NCBI GenBank assembly: GCA_017893485.1
Contig: CM030359.1
Location: 36,247,810-36,311,809 of the forward strand
Length of the DNA: 64,000 nucleotides
Direction of reading: 5' to 3'
Origin: Hemerocallis citrina
Taxonomy: Eukaryota > Streptophyta > Magnoliopsida > Asparagales > Asphodelaceae
The notes below the pieces were generated by a model, which ran no database searches, was not told where the DNA came from, and worked only from the letters and a program-made list of their open reading frames with translations. Positions 1 to 14,300 of this stretch are shown here, piece by piece; positions within the stretch are counted from its first letter, which is position 1, and each line of letters begins with the position of its first letter. The translations under genes and the position numbers were made by a program.

Positions 1-581
1 AAGGATATAAATTCACAAGCCCCCAAACCAATTTACTTTACTGGAACATATTGATCTTCACTGTAAATGCTCTTTTTTTAATGCCTGTAAAGTTTGCCGT
101 TCTATTCCTATTAACAAAACAAAGAGACTAGAGGGGGCTGGAATTATGTATGAGTACGATATGAATTTGTGAAACATAATATCAGCCCCATGCTGCAAGT
201 GAATAAATCCTTGGATGTTGCAAGTCCTGTATATCCTTCGATAGCAGACAATCAAATTCTCAAAGATCGTGGAAAATGATTTAAAAAATTACTTTTAGGT
301 ATATACCCACTTCTCTTAACTATCTACTTGAAACAATGCACGAGGTAACGTAAGCTTCAAGTGAAGCTAATCTAATATAAAAGAGGTGAAATGTCAATCT
401 TGTTACTAATTTAGAATAATATTGACTACAAATTTTCCTTCATAGCACAAAAGTCATTTCCTCAAACAATTTATGGATGTGGAGCATTTCCAATATATGC
501 AAATATCAGATGGATGTTTTTATGATAAGGGCTTAGTAATATCTAAAAGAACAGTGTTTTCAAGGAATAGGAGAAGCGTAC
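1..581. other. ECM29 intron 17 (partial)
   Basis: AT-rich sequence after the exon 17 donor. No segment encodes the next expected ECM29 block on either strand. Short open frames here show no family resemblance. Confidence 0.6.
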
Positions 582-654
582 CACAGGAGATTCTTTCATG
601 CATTCTGCTGTCACATATCCCAATGCACATAATGCTCCATGCTGGTTCTCAAAT
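582..654 (-). CDS. ECM29: ECM29 exon 17 (last recognised in window)
   Basis: Acceptor GCTACAG|ATTTGA and donor CCTGTG|GTACGC. Encodes FENQHGALCALGYVTAECMK and ESPV, matching the FExQHGxLCAxG block. The next exon should resume the series upstream of position 1; none was recognised at 1-581. Confidence 0.87.
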
Positions 655-3600
655 CTGTAGCATTATATAGGATGTCAACAAATGGAAGGGTTTAAAACTC
701 AGCTTCAGAACCCTGGTTAGAATACCTTAGCATCTGCTTTCCGCTAGTTGAAATCATAAGTTCAGATAAAAGACTAGAGGCCTCGGAAGCAGATATAGCA
801 GAGGATGCAATTCCCAACAAACGTGATGCAGATTCACGAGTATCTGAGTCAACATGCCCGAGTAAATTCTTTAACCATGATATCCGTGTTGCAAAGCGTG
901 CAGCTATCAACTGTAGAAATCAAAGAGAAACATATAGATACCTAGGTGCCTAAAATATTGTTCATGACATGATTTCAGCACAAAAGAAGAAGAAGAAGAA
1001 GAAGAAGAAGAAGAAGAAGAACCTTAGGAAAATGAAAACCAATTTCAACTAGAGCCTTAGAAGCAGTGGCATGCAACTCTACAGATCCTTCAAATGCCAT
1101 AGCATGTTCCAGCAATAGGCACAGTTTTACCAGTGGCGACTCGGATTTATTTGTTCCCGCTCCAGAACTTACTAAACTAGAATCTACCTCAAAGCACTTG
1201 ATTATAAACTTAACCATAGCGACATATGTCTTTGATGAGAAAATAAGTTCTTTTTCCATAATTTCAGAAGAATCTAACACTTTTGGCTGCTGACGACAAA
1301 TATAATCTAGCATCTTCTCGAGTTCAGGATATTTATTATCAGCACTGGCCACAGATGTCTGTTCCTGTTCTTTCAGTAGACGAAGCCCTTCAAGAGCCAT
1401 TTCTCTGTTAAATAAGATGTGAAATTAAATACAAAGAAAAAGAAAAACAAGGGCCAGGACAACTTATGATGACAAAGTGAAATGTGAAGACACTGTAAGA
1501 AGATTAGTAGCATTTCAAAAAATGTATCAGGAGCACATAAACCAACAATAATGAAATTGAAACTATCACCAACCCCCTAGCCATACATACGAAAGCATTA
1601 TGCTTATAATTATCATATAGAAGGAATAGTTATTCCAATTTTCACATATTACATTGTACCTATTAACAACAAAGACAACAACAGCGAAGCCTTTATTTCA
1701 AAATTTTAGGGTCGGCTACATGAATCCTTCTCCTTCTCTCAACTCCACTGAGAACCGCCTGCCTCCTCAGGTTAAGGCTTTCCAAATGCCTATTAATTGA
1801 CAATGTACCCACTCAAAGTAAACTACATCAGCTAAGTCAATCTCGTATAGATAATCTAGGCATATTCTACTTAGATTATAATATACGCCACAATACTTTC
1901 TTCCCAATATGCAAAAAATCTCATAACATCATGATGAGTATAAATAAGAACACAAAATTCTGTCTTATAGTCATTCTTAGCAACTTCAAGGATCCTTCTC
2001 AAGCAAGAAAGTAAAACAAAGATAAACATTCAATGAATTAAAAATAAAATGAAAGGTCTTTGAGGATGAGTTCAAAAGATACAATGAGCAAGACAAATAA
2101 GTTTGGTAACTAAATCTACAGTGAAATCAAATACTCTCTCTTTTTTTTTAGGAAAAGAAATCAAATACTCTCTTCAATAAAGGTAAAAACACACTGATTG
2201 TATGGAACTCAGGGACATAAATATTAAAGAACTCAAAGTGCCTTTTGCTTAAGGAGGTGGAAATCAAAAGGCTTCAAAAGATCTGAGTAAGGCAAGAAAT
2301 TATTAACCTTAAAACATTTCCTAAACTAATTATTTCCTGATAGAAACAGGTTTCTCCAGGGCTTGAGGTAAATCTTGTGAAATAGGGGACTAGTCAAAAC
2401 CATATATTGTTCACGCCAGAATACCTTCGGTGATCACACAATTTCTGAAACCATCTTTAAAATTAAGTTCTGAAAATTCCTAATTCAGAAACTGAAAGGT
2501 AGAAGATATTTGAAATAAGATATAGTTACAATAGCATCAAAATGATATCTCACTGGAAAAAGCACCCACTTAGAAATTAGTGATAAGAATAATAACTACA
2601 AGATATTTAGCCTACTAAAAACAACCCTAAGTACAATAAGTATATTCACAGGCAATGAATAACTAGTACACCTTATATCTAGTTTTGGGTCAGCAGCTCC
2701 GAGCATGCAAATGTAACGACTTGGAGAATGTTGCAAATCAAACAAGGAAGTTGCCCATCTCACAGCACAGAATCGCACTTCACTTTGTTCCTGCAATCCA
2801 AAAATTAGAAAATAAAGGTTTAACAAAATACGATGAGACATATAAATGGTCACAGCTGATGCCAAGAGAATACAACCAATATAATAGTGATTATGACCTG
2901 CTTAATACAGTACAATGAGGTATTTCATGGTCCGGCCCAGGGGCGAAGCCAGAACAAAATTTTCAGGGGGGCCAAGAAAAAATTCTATAACTATATATAA
3001 ATATATAAGTATTTTTTCATAATTTTAGGGGGGCCAAATAATAAAATTTAATAGATTTAAGGGGGGTTTTTAAAAAAATTCAAAAATTTTAAGGGGATTT
3101 TCAAAATTTTGGGGGGGCCCGGGCCACCCCAGACCCCCACATAGCTCCGCCACTGGTCCGGCCAATACTTCTAGATTTCATAATTTCTAGTGGGTTTCAG
3201 TGTCTCTATGATCTAGGTGGACTTCTGATAATTTAACTAAGGATTTCAAACTCGGGATCAGGATCGGGATCGGCTCGATCGATAGTATCGGATCGGTGTA
3301 TCACATTTTTTGAATCGGTCATTTTTATAATTAAAAAAAATTCTAATAAGTTTCTATAATTAAATTATTTTAGAAAAATAATAATTAATTTTAAAAAATG
3401 AATTGATGAATAAAAAAATTGTTGTTTACAAATTTAATATTTTCATTTACAGATTTGAACATTTTAAACATTTTAATTAGTTCCAGAGAATAATTAAAGT
3501 AGAATAAAACTAGAACAATAAAAATAGGCAGACCAAATAAAACAAATTTTGATTTAAACACAAGTAAAAAAAATAAAATATAAGTTATTACACAATTACA

Positions 3601-6292
3601 TCTTCATTGCTTGGATAAGAGGATCCCGATGAATAGAAAATTTAAATATTGGAATTTTTTAATCATCGGAACGGTGGTTTCGGATTGGGATCGGGCAGAT
3701 CCATTCAATCCAATTGTTAACTCGGCCGAACCCCGAGTTATCTCGCCGATCCCCTTGAAAAATGGGTTAGCCACTTGAAAAACGATTCGGATCGGCTGGA
3801 TCGGAACAGGATTCACCGATTTTTAAAACCATGAATTTAACCCTAAAGAGAAAGGTCTACAGGTCAAAGTGATATGCTCACCTATCCAACTGAAGATCTT
3901 GTATCTTCCCTAGATACATGCATTTTTTATAATATATTCAGTGAAATATGGATGGAGTTGAAAATCAAATATTAAGGTTTTAGTTTTCCATAAAAGGTAA
4001 GATAGTTCTTAGTTTAGGTGATTTAAGAATTAATTAGATTTTTCTGTTGAGAATTAACAGAAAGGGAATTTCTCCATATTTTTAGGGTTACATATATCCT
4101 TTTAAGTAATGGAGATTAAACCACCTTCTGATGGAGAATTTATTTCCGAACTATCAACATTCCCAATTTCATGAAATTCACAAATACTTGATATAGAAAA
4201 TGTCCACCATTACAAATATATTAAAATAAAATTTATTTATGAAATATTAAATATTAAATTTACAATACATGATTCCAATCTGAAATAACTCATATTTACA
4301 ATATTCAGACCAAAATTGCCGATACATGAAAGACTGATATTCCAATCTGAAATGACTCATATTTACAATATTGAGACCAAAATAACTATTAAACTTGGCA
4401 ATGCCAGAAATTGAGGGAAAAGAAGATATATTGATTCAAACAAAAAAATAAACAACTGACTTAAATTTGGAACAACCCACATTTTCAACACTTTTGCCAA
4501 AATAACTATCAAAACCAAAACGTACGCCAACATATTAGTTCTGGGTTACTACTGACTAGCCAATTACAACGATCTAGTTTCTTAATCCTCAGCAAAAGTT
4601 ATTGAAAATGTGGCCAAACCTAAAATTTCTCCTTTTCAATATTGGCAAACAGAGTTTTGTCAGACATAGTGAAAAAGTGGAGTATATGTAATCTACAACT
4701 GAACTACGAATTAATAAAGACTAATGACATCTAGGTGAAGAGTACAAGAAAGAATAAAGATCCAGCACAATCAAAATTGGAGTTGCACATACCACTTGAG
4801 AATTTTCTAGTAGAAGTACTTCCAGATCATTTAGGACAGCCAGTGGAGCACCCTATCAGTAGGATAAGAAAGACAATGAAGAATTTCACAAGTACAGAAC
4901 ACAAAACAATGAATTAAAATATAAAGCCATAAACAAGTAATTTATGTGAGGAATATTAAAATAGAAATTGGAACTGATAGAAAACATGAACTAGTAATAA
5001 CTAGATAAATTATTTCTAAGTGTGCTTGCATGGTCAAAATATTTTGTTGGTGGGATGGGTATGTGTGGTTGTGAGGGACACAATTATACAATAAATTGGT
5101 TGTATACATGAAGGCTTTTGCAAACATTAAACGCAGAAAATTTTCCTATACTGGTACTAACAACAGAACATGACACAGGCCAAGAACAGTTACACACAAA
5201 TAATTATATAAATATAAAAATTCAAGTTTAATTCATCTAATGCAAATCACCTCAATATAAAATTAAGACTGTGTAACTAGAAAAATCAGCATTCATAGTA
5301 AAGAAAGGTACAAAGTTATTCAAGTTGCTAGGTTTATGAACTACAACAGCATTTGATGACCCGAAAAGCTGCCTTAAGAAGCATTTATTTGATCATATAG
5401 TCCATGTTGTATATGTCGAATTAGTCATAGAAAATGAAATTCCCTTCTGTGGCATAATTTCCCAACAGTGAAGTATTGAACAAAAAATACTAACCACCTC
5501 TGTCACCATACACAATGACAAGACCAGGACAATCCTAACATACAAGCTAAATGCAATGGCTTTTTCTCTTCACAAAAAAATGAAAAATAAATAAAAAAAC
5601 AAATAAATAATGATATTTATTTGAAGCAAACAAACTACGTCCAATACTTTTCGCTTAAAAAATAAAATTATAAATCATTAAATTATAGAATTAATAGAAT
5701 TAAAAATAATAATAGACCCTTTGTCCCAAATTAATTCTCCACTTCGCCATTTTCACAAATACTGAGTGTTGTAAGTTCACTAATTTGCCCCCTCACTCTC
5801 TTTCTTACATACTCTCACCCCTCACTTTAATGTTCATGATGCAAATGGGATAATCTATAAAGCTCCACATATCCACATGAGCAGCCATCAATATGAACAT
5901 AATTAACAGAAAGTGACGTACATACATAAAAAGTGAGGGGAGAGAGAGAGAGAGAGAGAGTATTGGTTTGTGGTCCCATGAATAGTCCATGTGTTTCCCA
6001 TAAATAGTTGATTAGTTTGTATAATTAAAAGGGCAAAACTTTAATAAGGGTATAATTGAATTAATGGAGTAAAAACCGCTCTAAAATATGAAACTGGGCA
6101 GTTAATTTGAGACATTCTAAAATGGCAAAGTGGGCAGTTATTTGGGATGGAGGGAATAATAAAGTATGGTCCTGTTTTGGTACATTCCCTATATATGGTG
6201 TACTCCTTGTGGTATGGACCGTTTTTTTATGTAAAATTCCTCTCCCCACATTGTAACACCCGGTATATATATAATATTATATAGAGATATAT

Positions 6293-6357
<65 letters not shown>

Positions 6358-8329
6358 TATAAGAAAGAAAGAATGGATGGAAGTGGGTGACGTGGATGAA
6401 AGAAGAAAAGAAAGGAAAAAGTGTAGGCATTAAATGATGGCCTATAGATAATCCTATGGGATGTGATAGCATGATGGACCTATAAGATGTTCTATGGAAC
6501 ATAGGAAAAGAATTAAATGAATGAAAGAAGGAAGTGTGTGTGTGTGTTGGGCCTTTGACCGGTTGACCCATGGGGGAATTAATCCCATACCGTCCATGAT
6601 GGGGAGAGAAAGAAAGATATATAGGGAAATGCCAATGATAAAGGTACCAAATGGTTAACCACCCTTTTGAGGCAGCCTGTGGTGGGCGTGGCTAGAGTTT
6701 TGTGTCCGTTCTTTCGCGTGCGCGCACGTGTAGCCACGTGCGCAGCTGAGCCGGGCTCGGGGCCTTACACACATAACCCAAGATGTCTGTTTCCCTCTAA
6801 CATTATTGCCATGATCCTTAAAAGGGGTATCCACAAGCCATCCTGTGAAAGTTAGCATCTGTATCTAATGAGTATATAAAGTACGCATATAAACATCAAT
6901 AAAGATGTCATCCCAAATTCGTGGGTTTGAACACATGTATCTTTTTCTCCCGTGTTCAGCTCTCTCAAGGATCATCACTTTATCAAATTAACTATCATAT
7001 CCTTCTAAACTATCCCATGAAGGTCCCTGTCCAGCACTTGTCATCCATTAACAACAATCCTGTAATCCAAACTGAAGTCATTAATTTGTTGCACATTACC
7101 AAACCATCTTAACTTGTTCTCCCTCATTTTGTTCTCACTTGGAGCTATCTCTAATCTCTTTCAGATGAACTTATTTTTATCATATATTCTAGTATTCTTC
7201 CACTCATCTACCTTGATATTCTTCTGTCAGTCACAGTTATTTACCGAACAAATTTTATGAAGACCAACATTGTGAACCATAAACATTGACTAACCACAAC
7301 CTGTTATACAAACTTATTATCTCAACTTTACAAGTATCCTATGATCCCACAATATTGAAGAACCATGTCTCCACCTTAGCTATTTCAGTCCTCCTCAATC
7401 CCCCAAAGCGTAATCATTGATCCTAGGCAAAAATTGTCACTCCTAGGTACTAATTGGCAAACAACATGAACTATATCTTCATTTCTTATCCAAATTAACA
7501 TTCCCGCACAATAGTTTCATCCGAAATAATTTCTACTAAAGTTCTTTGTATGACTCAAAAGTCTAATTCTACAGTTGTTTTTACAACTTTGAACATTTGA
7601 ACTTTGCTCACAGGTCAGAACATGAATTAGTGGAAATTCAACCGAAACTGCATAACTTATTAATTTCTAGTTTGAAGACTTGAACCCCTTCAGGTAGAAG
7701 TTAAGAATTTTATTTTTAGGTGCGCTTTAGGTACACGTCCAACCTAGTCCCACCCCATCCAAACATTCTTGACTTAGCGCCCCCCCCCCTCCCCTTTCTC
7801 TCTCTAAATATTCATTTGTGTATATATATACAAGCACATAATACATACATATAGTCACATGTAAATGAAAACTAGTTTAAGATAGATGATCAGTTATCAT
7901 TCCTTAAAAGTGTAAATGAATACCCATCCTCTCAAAGATAGGGTGTTGAGGACATCAGTTCAAGACGATTTCGGCGTTTCTATCTGCGCAGGCATCGTCT
8001 GGGATGGCTATTTTATTAGCCTAGTTATTTTTCATTTCAGCACTCTTAGTTGTTTTTGGCATATGCAATAGTTTTGATATTTGCACCCTTTATTTTCTGC
8101 ATTAGGATATTTTGGAGATTTGTATTGAGATTTGTTTTGAGCCTATATATAGGCCTCTTGATTAATAAGAAATAATGCTTTGATTGATTAAAAATTATTG
8201 TGTATTGAGTTTTTGCTCTTCATAAAATAGGGCTCGTGTGTGACCCTGAGAGATTATTGGGGTTTGTGAGAAACCCTAAACTACATGTAATACCCCTAAT
8301 TTTCTTGCAATAAATATACATATACATTG

Positions 8330-8364
<35 letters not shown>

Positions 8365-11300
8365 TTGACATTAATATTATTTTTTTTCATACACTACACT
8401 ATTATTTTTATGTTAGTATAGTTAATTTTTTTTAAAAGAGCCTAATATGTTTTCTTATAAAAGCCCAACGCCTTCTTTCTTAAGCCCAATCCAATAACAT
8501 TTAGGGCTTAAGTGCAATTACATTAAGTATGAGGGGTTATGTGCAAAAGTGGAGGACACCTAAGCCTTCTACACCCTTCCACACACCTCTCCTTCTCTCT
8601 TTTTCTTTCTTTCTGCAGACAGCCAGCAGCTGCAGCCTTTTCTTTTCCCCCTTTTTCTATATATGCAAGTGTATTAACTCCAATTACTACTACTACTACT
8701 CACTACTACCTTACTACTACTACGCCTCTCTCTCTCTTTCTCCTTACTGCCGACAACAACCAACACCAGCAATTTTCTTTCCATCCCTCTTTTTCTATAT
8801 ATTTACTACTACTTTACTACTTCTTCAACAACTACTACTACCTACTACTTCTTCAACTACTACTATTATTACTACTACCACTTCTACTACTACTATTTCT
8901 ATTACTTAGCTACTACTACTATTATACTATTATTGAAGCAAGAAGTCAAGAAGACTAAAGGCGCAAGGAGGAGAAGTAGCAACTTGAAGCTTGCAAGCAA
9001 TCAAAAATGGGTATTCTTCATACCTCTTGTATTACTATCATTATTATTTTTCTTCATATATGGAATGAATAATTAATGCTTGCTAGAAATTGTAGTGAGT
9101 GTTTACTTATGTGAATTTTATATGCATAAATATACTAGTAAATAAATAAAGATTTGTTCTTTGTGTTAAGAATGATAGCATAAGAGTAAAGATGTGATTT
9201 TGTGATGTTGTAGAGTAAATTGTCTAATTAAATTTTCATGCTTGAATGTTTAAAATCCCTTTTTATTAGCAAGTTAGTATCTTGATTAGTAAATTTACAT
9301 TGATAGTAAGCTACTAGCATTGTACTAATAATGTTAGTAAGCTTAGTTGAAATGATTAGTAAGTTAGTAAGTTAATATGTTAGTATGGTAGTGAATTAGT
9401 AGAATAGAATGCTAGAATGCCATGATAGTGAGAAGTTAGAAATTTAGAAATGTAGACTTGACCTCGTAGTAATATGCTTAGTGGTTGTAGTTGCATGCTT
9501 AGCTAATTAGAAACTCATGATAAAGTTAAGTAGATTGTAGTAAAGAACTATTGGTTGCATAGAAGAGATTGTAGGCATGAATACGGTGATTGATGGAATA
9601 CCGTATGCTTGTGTATGCGGGCATGCATACTTGAATACTTACATATGGTAATGTTTTGTGCACATTGAGTGCACTAGTGTGGTGCATGTTGGGCCAACCT
9701 CTTAGCATGATTGGAAACTAAGTTGAAGCCAATTAAATCTACATGAGACTTGTTGAGATTCAACTAGGTTGGATTCACTTTGAACCAAGTTAGTGATATT
9801 TTATTGTGATATTTTATTATAAATGTGAACAATGAGACCTTGAGTACTGATATTTTCACCTAGAAACCAAGTGGTGATTAACGAAGGAATTAAGCGGTGT
9901 TAGATGAAATACGGTTATGCATGGGTATATATATATATATCAATGCATGCTTATATGCATACTTGTTGTGAAGTGTGGTACACATTGAGTGCACTAGTTT
10001 GGTGCATGTATGGGTCAACTCTTAGCAATGATTGGAGGCTAGGTTGAACCCTAACTAAATCAAGATGAGACTTGTTGAGTTGGTGAATTGAGAAATTAAT
10101 TTAGGATGATTGGTAAGAACAGACACAAGTTGGGCATTGTACTCTCCTGTCATGGGGACACGTGCGGCGTGGTCTCGTCTGGGACACGTGCAGCTTGGTC
10201 TCGTCAGTTAATTTTTGGAATTTAATGATAAGGACTGTATGGTGAAAGTTAGGGGATGGACCCTCCAAATCCACCTAAGGTTTTATGTTGTTTAATGCGA
10301 ACAGGGAGCAGAGCAGGGCTCTAGGACTCTTGGTGGAGCAGGTAGGACCTGCAGGGTCACTTTTATGTTTGTAACAACTTTTGGGTAAGGTCCGGGAGTG
10401 GCGTAGGACCACAAAGGCCAGGCGGAGTATGACCGGAGAATGACGTAGGACAACAGGGTCTCGGCATACGTAATGGCATAACCAATGATGCTGACTGCAG
10501 CTACGGAACTAGATCGAGCGACTGCAATTTTACCAGTCACTAGATGAATGTCAGAAATAGGAAAGAGTACAAGAGTAGGATGCATGGCGAGGAATTGAAC
10601 CCTACGATCCGGAGAATACAAACTCGATTTGGGGAGTATGTAGTATGGGATGCATACGTTTCCAAATCAAGTTTGCATTAGATTAAGAGTAAGATGTGCA
10701 TATGAATTGTGCATTAGAATCTAGATCATGACATACACCGACACTTGTGGTTTGACTTCCACATTTTTCTTCTACATCAAATATTGATTGTTGAGGATTT
10801 TGGAGATTGTGGTTTTCATCCGCGTTGCGTCAGTTGTATTCAACTGACGTGCCCACAGTTTGCTAATGCAGGATTGCTGATCATGGAGCAGGGGACTCGA
10901 GCTGCGGAAAGCAACTAAGTGCAGGATATAGTTTTCTTGTGCAATGTAAGTCTCTAATTTCCTGTAATTTTTCTGTGTTGTGTACTCATTGAAGTAAAGA
11001 TCCTGGGTAAGTGCCACGAGCTCCCAGTGTGTGTAACTCAGGACGCTACAAAGTGGTATCAGAGCTAAACTTCAAATTGTAGTACCAACACAACAGGGAA
11101 TTAGACTTGGATGCCCCAGTTAGAGTCAAGTTTAGTTTGGATAGTAGGGTGGTCATGATTCATATTGTTGTACGACCAGCCTCTGGTTATGATCTCCCTG
11201 TATCCAGAACTAACCCCTATCTATGTTTTCTTATTTTTGAAGGATGTCAGGAAGAAACGAAGGTGGCAGTAACGGAAGAACCGAAGGTGAAGGTAGAGTC

Positions 11301-14300
11301 TATCAAAGAAACAGAGGTGGCAACAACAGGAGGACTGAAGATGAAGGCAGTGGAGTTAATAACGCCAATCTTAATATCGAAGCTGAAATTGCACGGGTAT
11401 ATCGAATAATGGGGACTTTTATGGAGGCCAGTCGAAGTTTCGCACCACCACTAGGAGCCCAAGAAAGGAATGTAGGCGATGCCATTACTAACCATGTCAA
11501 GATGGTGGAGTCTTTTAAAAGAATGAAACCACCAATATTTGAAGGCCAAGCAGATCCAATAACAGCCGATAATTGGATTCGTCAGGTGGAGACTGTGTTT
11601 GAAGTACTTAGAACGCCAGAAGACAGCAAAGTTACATTGGCGACTATTCTTTTGGAAAAAGACGCAGCAGTGGTGGCAATCAGTCAAGCTGAGCATGGGT
11701 GATGGACCAATTACATGGGAGAACTTTCTAGAAGAATTCAGACAACATTACTTCCCTCTGGACGTCCAAGAAGAAAAAACTATGGAGTTCATCAATTTGA
11801 GGCAGGGTAGTATGACAGTACGAGAATATGAAACAAAGTTTACGCAGTTATCTCAATATGCCCGGGAAATGGTTCAGGATAAAGTTAAGAAGGCTAAAAG
11901 GTTCGAGCAGGCCTTCGACCCGGACTGAGATCAAGGATGGTGCCTTATGCATTCGTAGGTTTGATAAGCTAGTTCGACGGGCCGCTGTAACGGAGATGGA
12001 TATAAACCAAAACAAGCAGTCGCAAGAGAAGAACGGGAATCAGAACGAAAGGAAACGATCTGTTCCAGCCACAGATTTCATGGAGCAAGGCCCGAACCAG
12101 AAGTTCCAGAAGCCTGATACTAGTACAGAAGCCGTCAAGCCAGTGAAGTGTTTCCTCTGTGGAGAGCAAGGACACGTTAAATCCCAATGCCCAAGGAATG
12201 AGGTTCAGGATAGTGAACGAACATGTTTCAATTGTGAAAAGGTTTGGCACGTCAGACCAAAATGCCCACAACTGCAAAAGAACAATAGTGGTCCAGGGCA
12301 GAAAAATAATGATCAAGAGAAGAAGCCCTTCCGTCAGGGACGTGTTTTCGGATTAACTAAAGTGGATGCTGAGAATGAAGATGTGGGTCATCACGGGTAT
12401 TGAAGGAGGAAATGTAGTTTGCTTTACTGCTAAAATAATATGTTTTGGTTGTGACGAGAAGTATGAAAGATTTTATATGCACTCTGTATGTACTTGGATG
12501 ATAAGTGTTAAATTAAATATGAAGTTTTGTTTTGAGATGGGTATGTTAAATATTTTTCTGGGTGTCTGATCCTCTCCACTGGTATAGTTCCGAGGACGAA
12601 ACTATTCTAAGGGGGGAGGGATGTAATACCCCTAATTTTCTTGCAATAAATATACATATACATTGTTATATATATATATATGTGTATATGTATGTATATA
12701 TATATATATATATGCATTGACATTATTATTATTTTTTTCATACACTACACTATTATTTTTATGTTAGTATGGTTAATTTTTTTAAAAGAGCCTAATATGT
12801 TTTCTTATAAAAGCCCAACTTGTTTTCTTTTAAAAAGCCCAACACCTTCTTTCTTAAGCCCAATCCAATAAGATTTAAGACTTAAGTGCAATTACATAAA
12901 GTATGATGGGTTATGTGCAAAAGTGGAGGACACCTAAGCCTTCTACACCCTTCCACACACCTCTCCTCTCTTTTTCTTTCTTTCTGCAAACAGCCAGCAG
13001 CTGCAGCCTTTTCTTTTCCCCCTTTTTCTATATACACATGTGTATTAACTCCAATTACTACTACTACTACTCACTACTACCTTACTACTACTACACCTCT
13101 CTCTCTCTTTCTCCTTACTGCCGACAGCAACCAACACCAGCAATTTTCTTTCCATCCTTCTTTTTCTATATATTTACTACTACTTTACTACTTCTTCAAC
13201 AACTACTACTACCTAGTACTTCTTCAACTACTACTATTATTACTACTACCACTTCTACTACTACTATTTCTACTACTTAGCAACTACTACTATTATACTA
13301 TTATTGGAGCAAGAAGTCAAGAAGACTAAAGGTGCAAGGAGGAGAAGTAGCAACTTGAAGCTTGCAAGCAATCAAAGTGGGTATTCTTCATACCTCTTGT
13401 ATTACTATTATTATTATTTTTCTTCATATATGGAATGAATAATTAATACTTGCTAAAAATTGTAGTGAGTGTTTACTTATGTAAATTTTATATGCATAAA
13501 TATACTAGTGAATAAATAAAGATTTGTTCTTTGTGTTAAGAATGATAGCACAAGTGTAAAGATGTGATTTTGTGATGTTGTAGAGTAAACTGTCTAATTA
13601 AATTTTCATGCTTGAATGTTTAAAGTCCCTTTTTATTAGCAAGTTAGTATCTTGATTAGTAAATTTACATTGATAGTAAGCTACTAGCATTGTACTAATA
13701 ATGTTAGTAAGCTTAGTTGAAATGATTAGTAAGTAAGTTAATATGTTAGTATGGTAGTGAATTAGTAGAATAGAATGCTAGAATGCCATGATAGTGAGAA
13801 GTTAGAAATTTAGAAATGTAGACTTGACCTCGTAGTAATATGCTTAGTGGTTGTAGTTGCATGCTTAGCTAATTAGAAACTCATGATAAAGTTAAGTAGA
13901 TTGTAGTAAAGAACTATTGGTTGCATAGAAGAGATTGTAGGCATGAATACGGTGATTGATGGAATACCGTATGCTTGTGTATGCGGGCATGCATACTTGA
14001 ATACTTACATATGGTAATGTTTTGTGCACATTGAGTGCACTAGTGTGGTGCACGTTGGGCCAACCTCTTAGCATGATTGGAAGCTAAGTTGAACCCAATT
14101 AAATCTACATGAGACTTGTTGAGATTCAACTAGGTTGGATTCACTTTGAACCAAGTTAGTGATATTTTATTGTGATATTTTATTGTAAATGTGAACAATG
14201 AGACCTTGAGTACTGATATTTTCACCTAGAAACCAAGTGGTGATTAACGAAGGAATTAAGCGGTGTTAGATGAAATACGGTTATGCATGGGTATATATAT

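Noticed and set aside
4735..4917. 60-codon plus-strand frame
   Set aside because: Shadow of ECM29 exon 13 on the other strand.
6227..6571. 114-codon frame with long Ile-Tyr run
   Set aside because: Product of the AT microsatellite inside the solo LTR 6252-6769.
8529..8958. Open frames of 126-139 codons rich in Ser, Thr, Tyr and Leu (and again at 12903-13329)
   Set aside because: They arise from TAC/TTC/CTA triplet repeats within the LTRs, overlap in two frames and show no domain.
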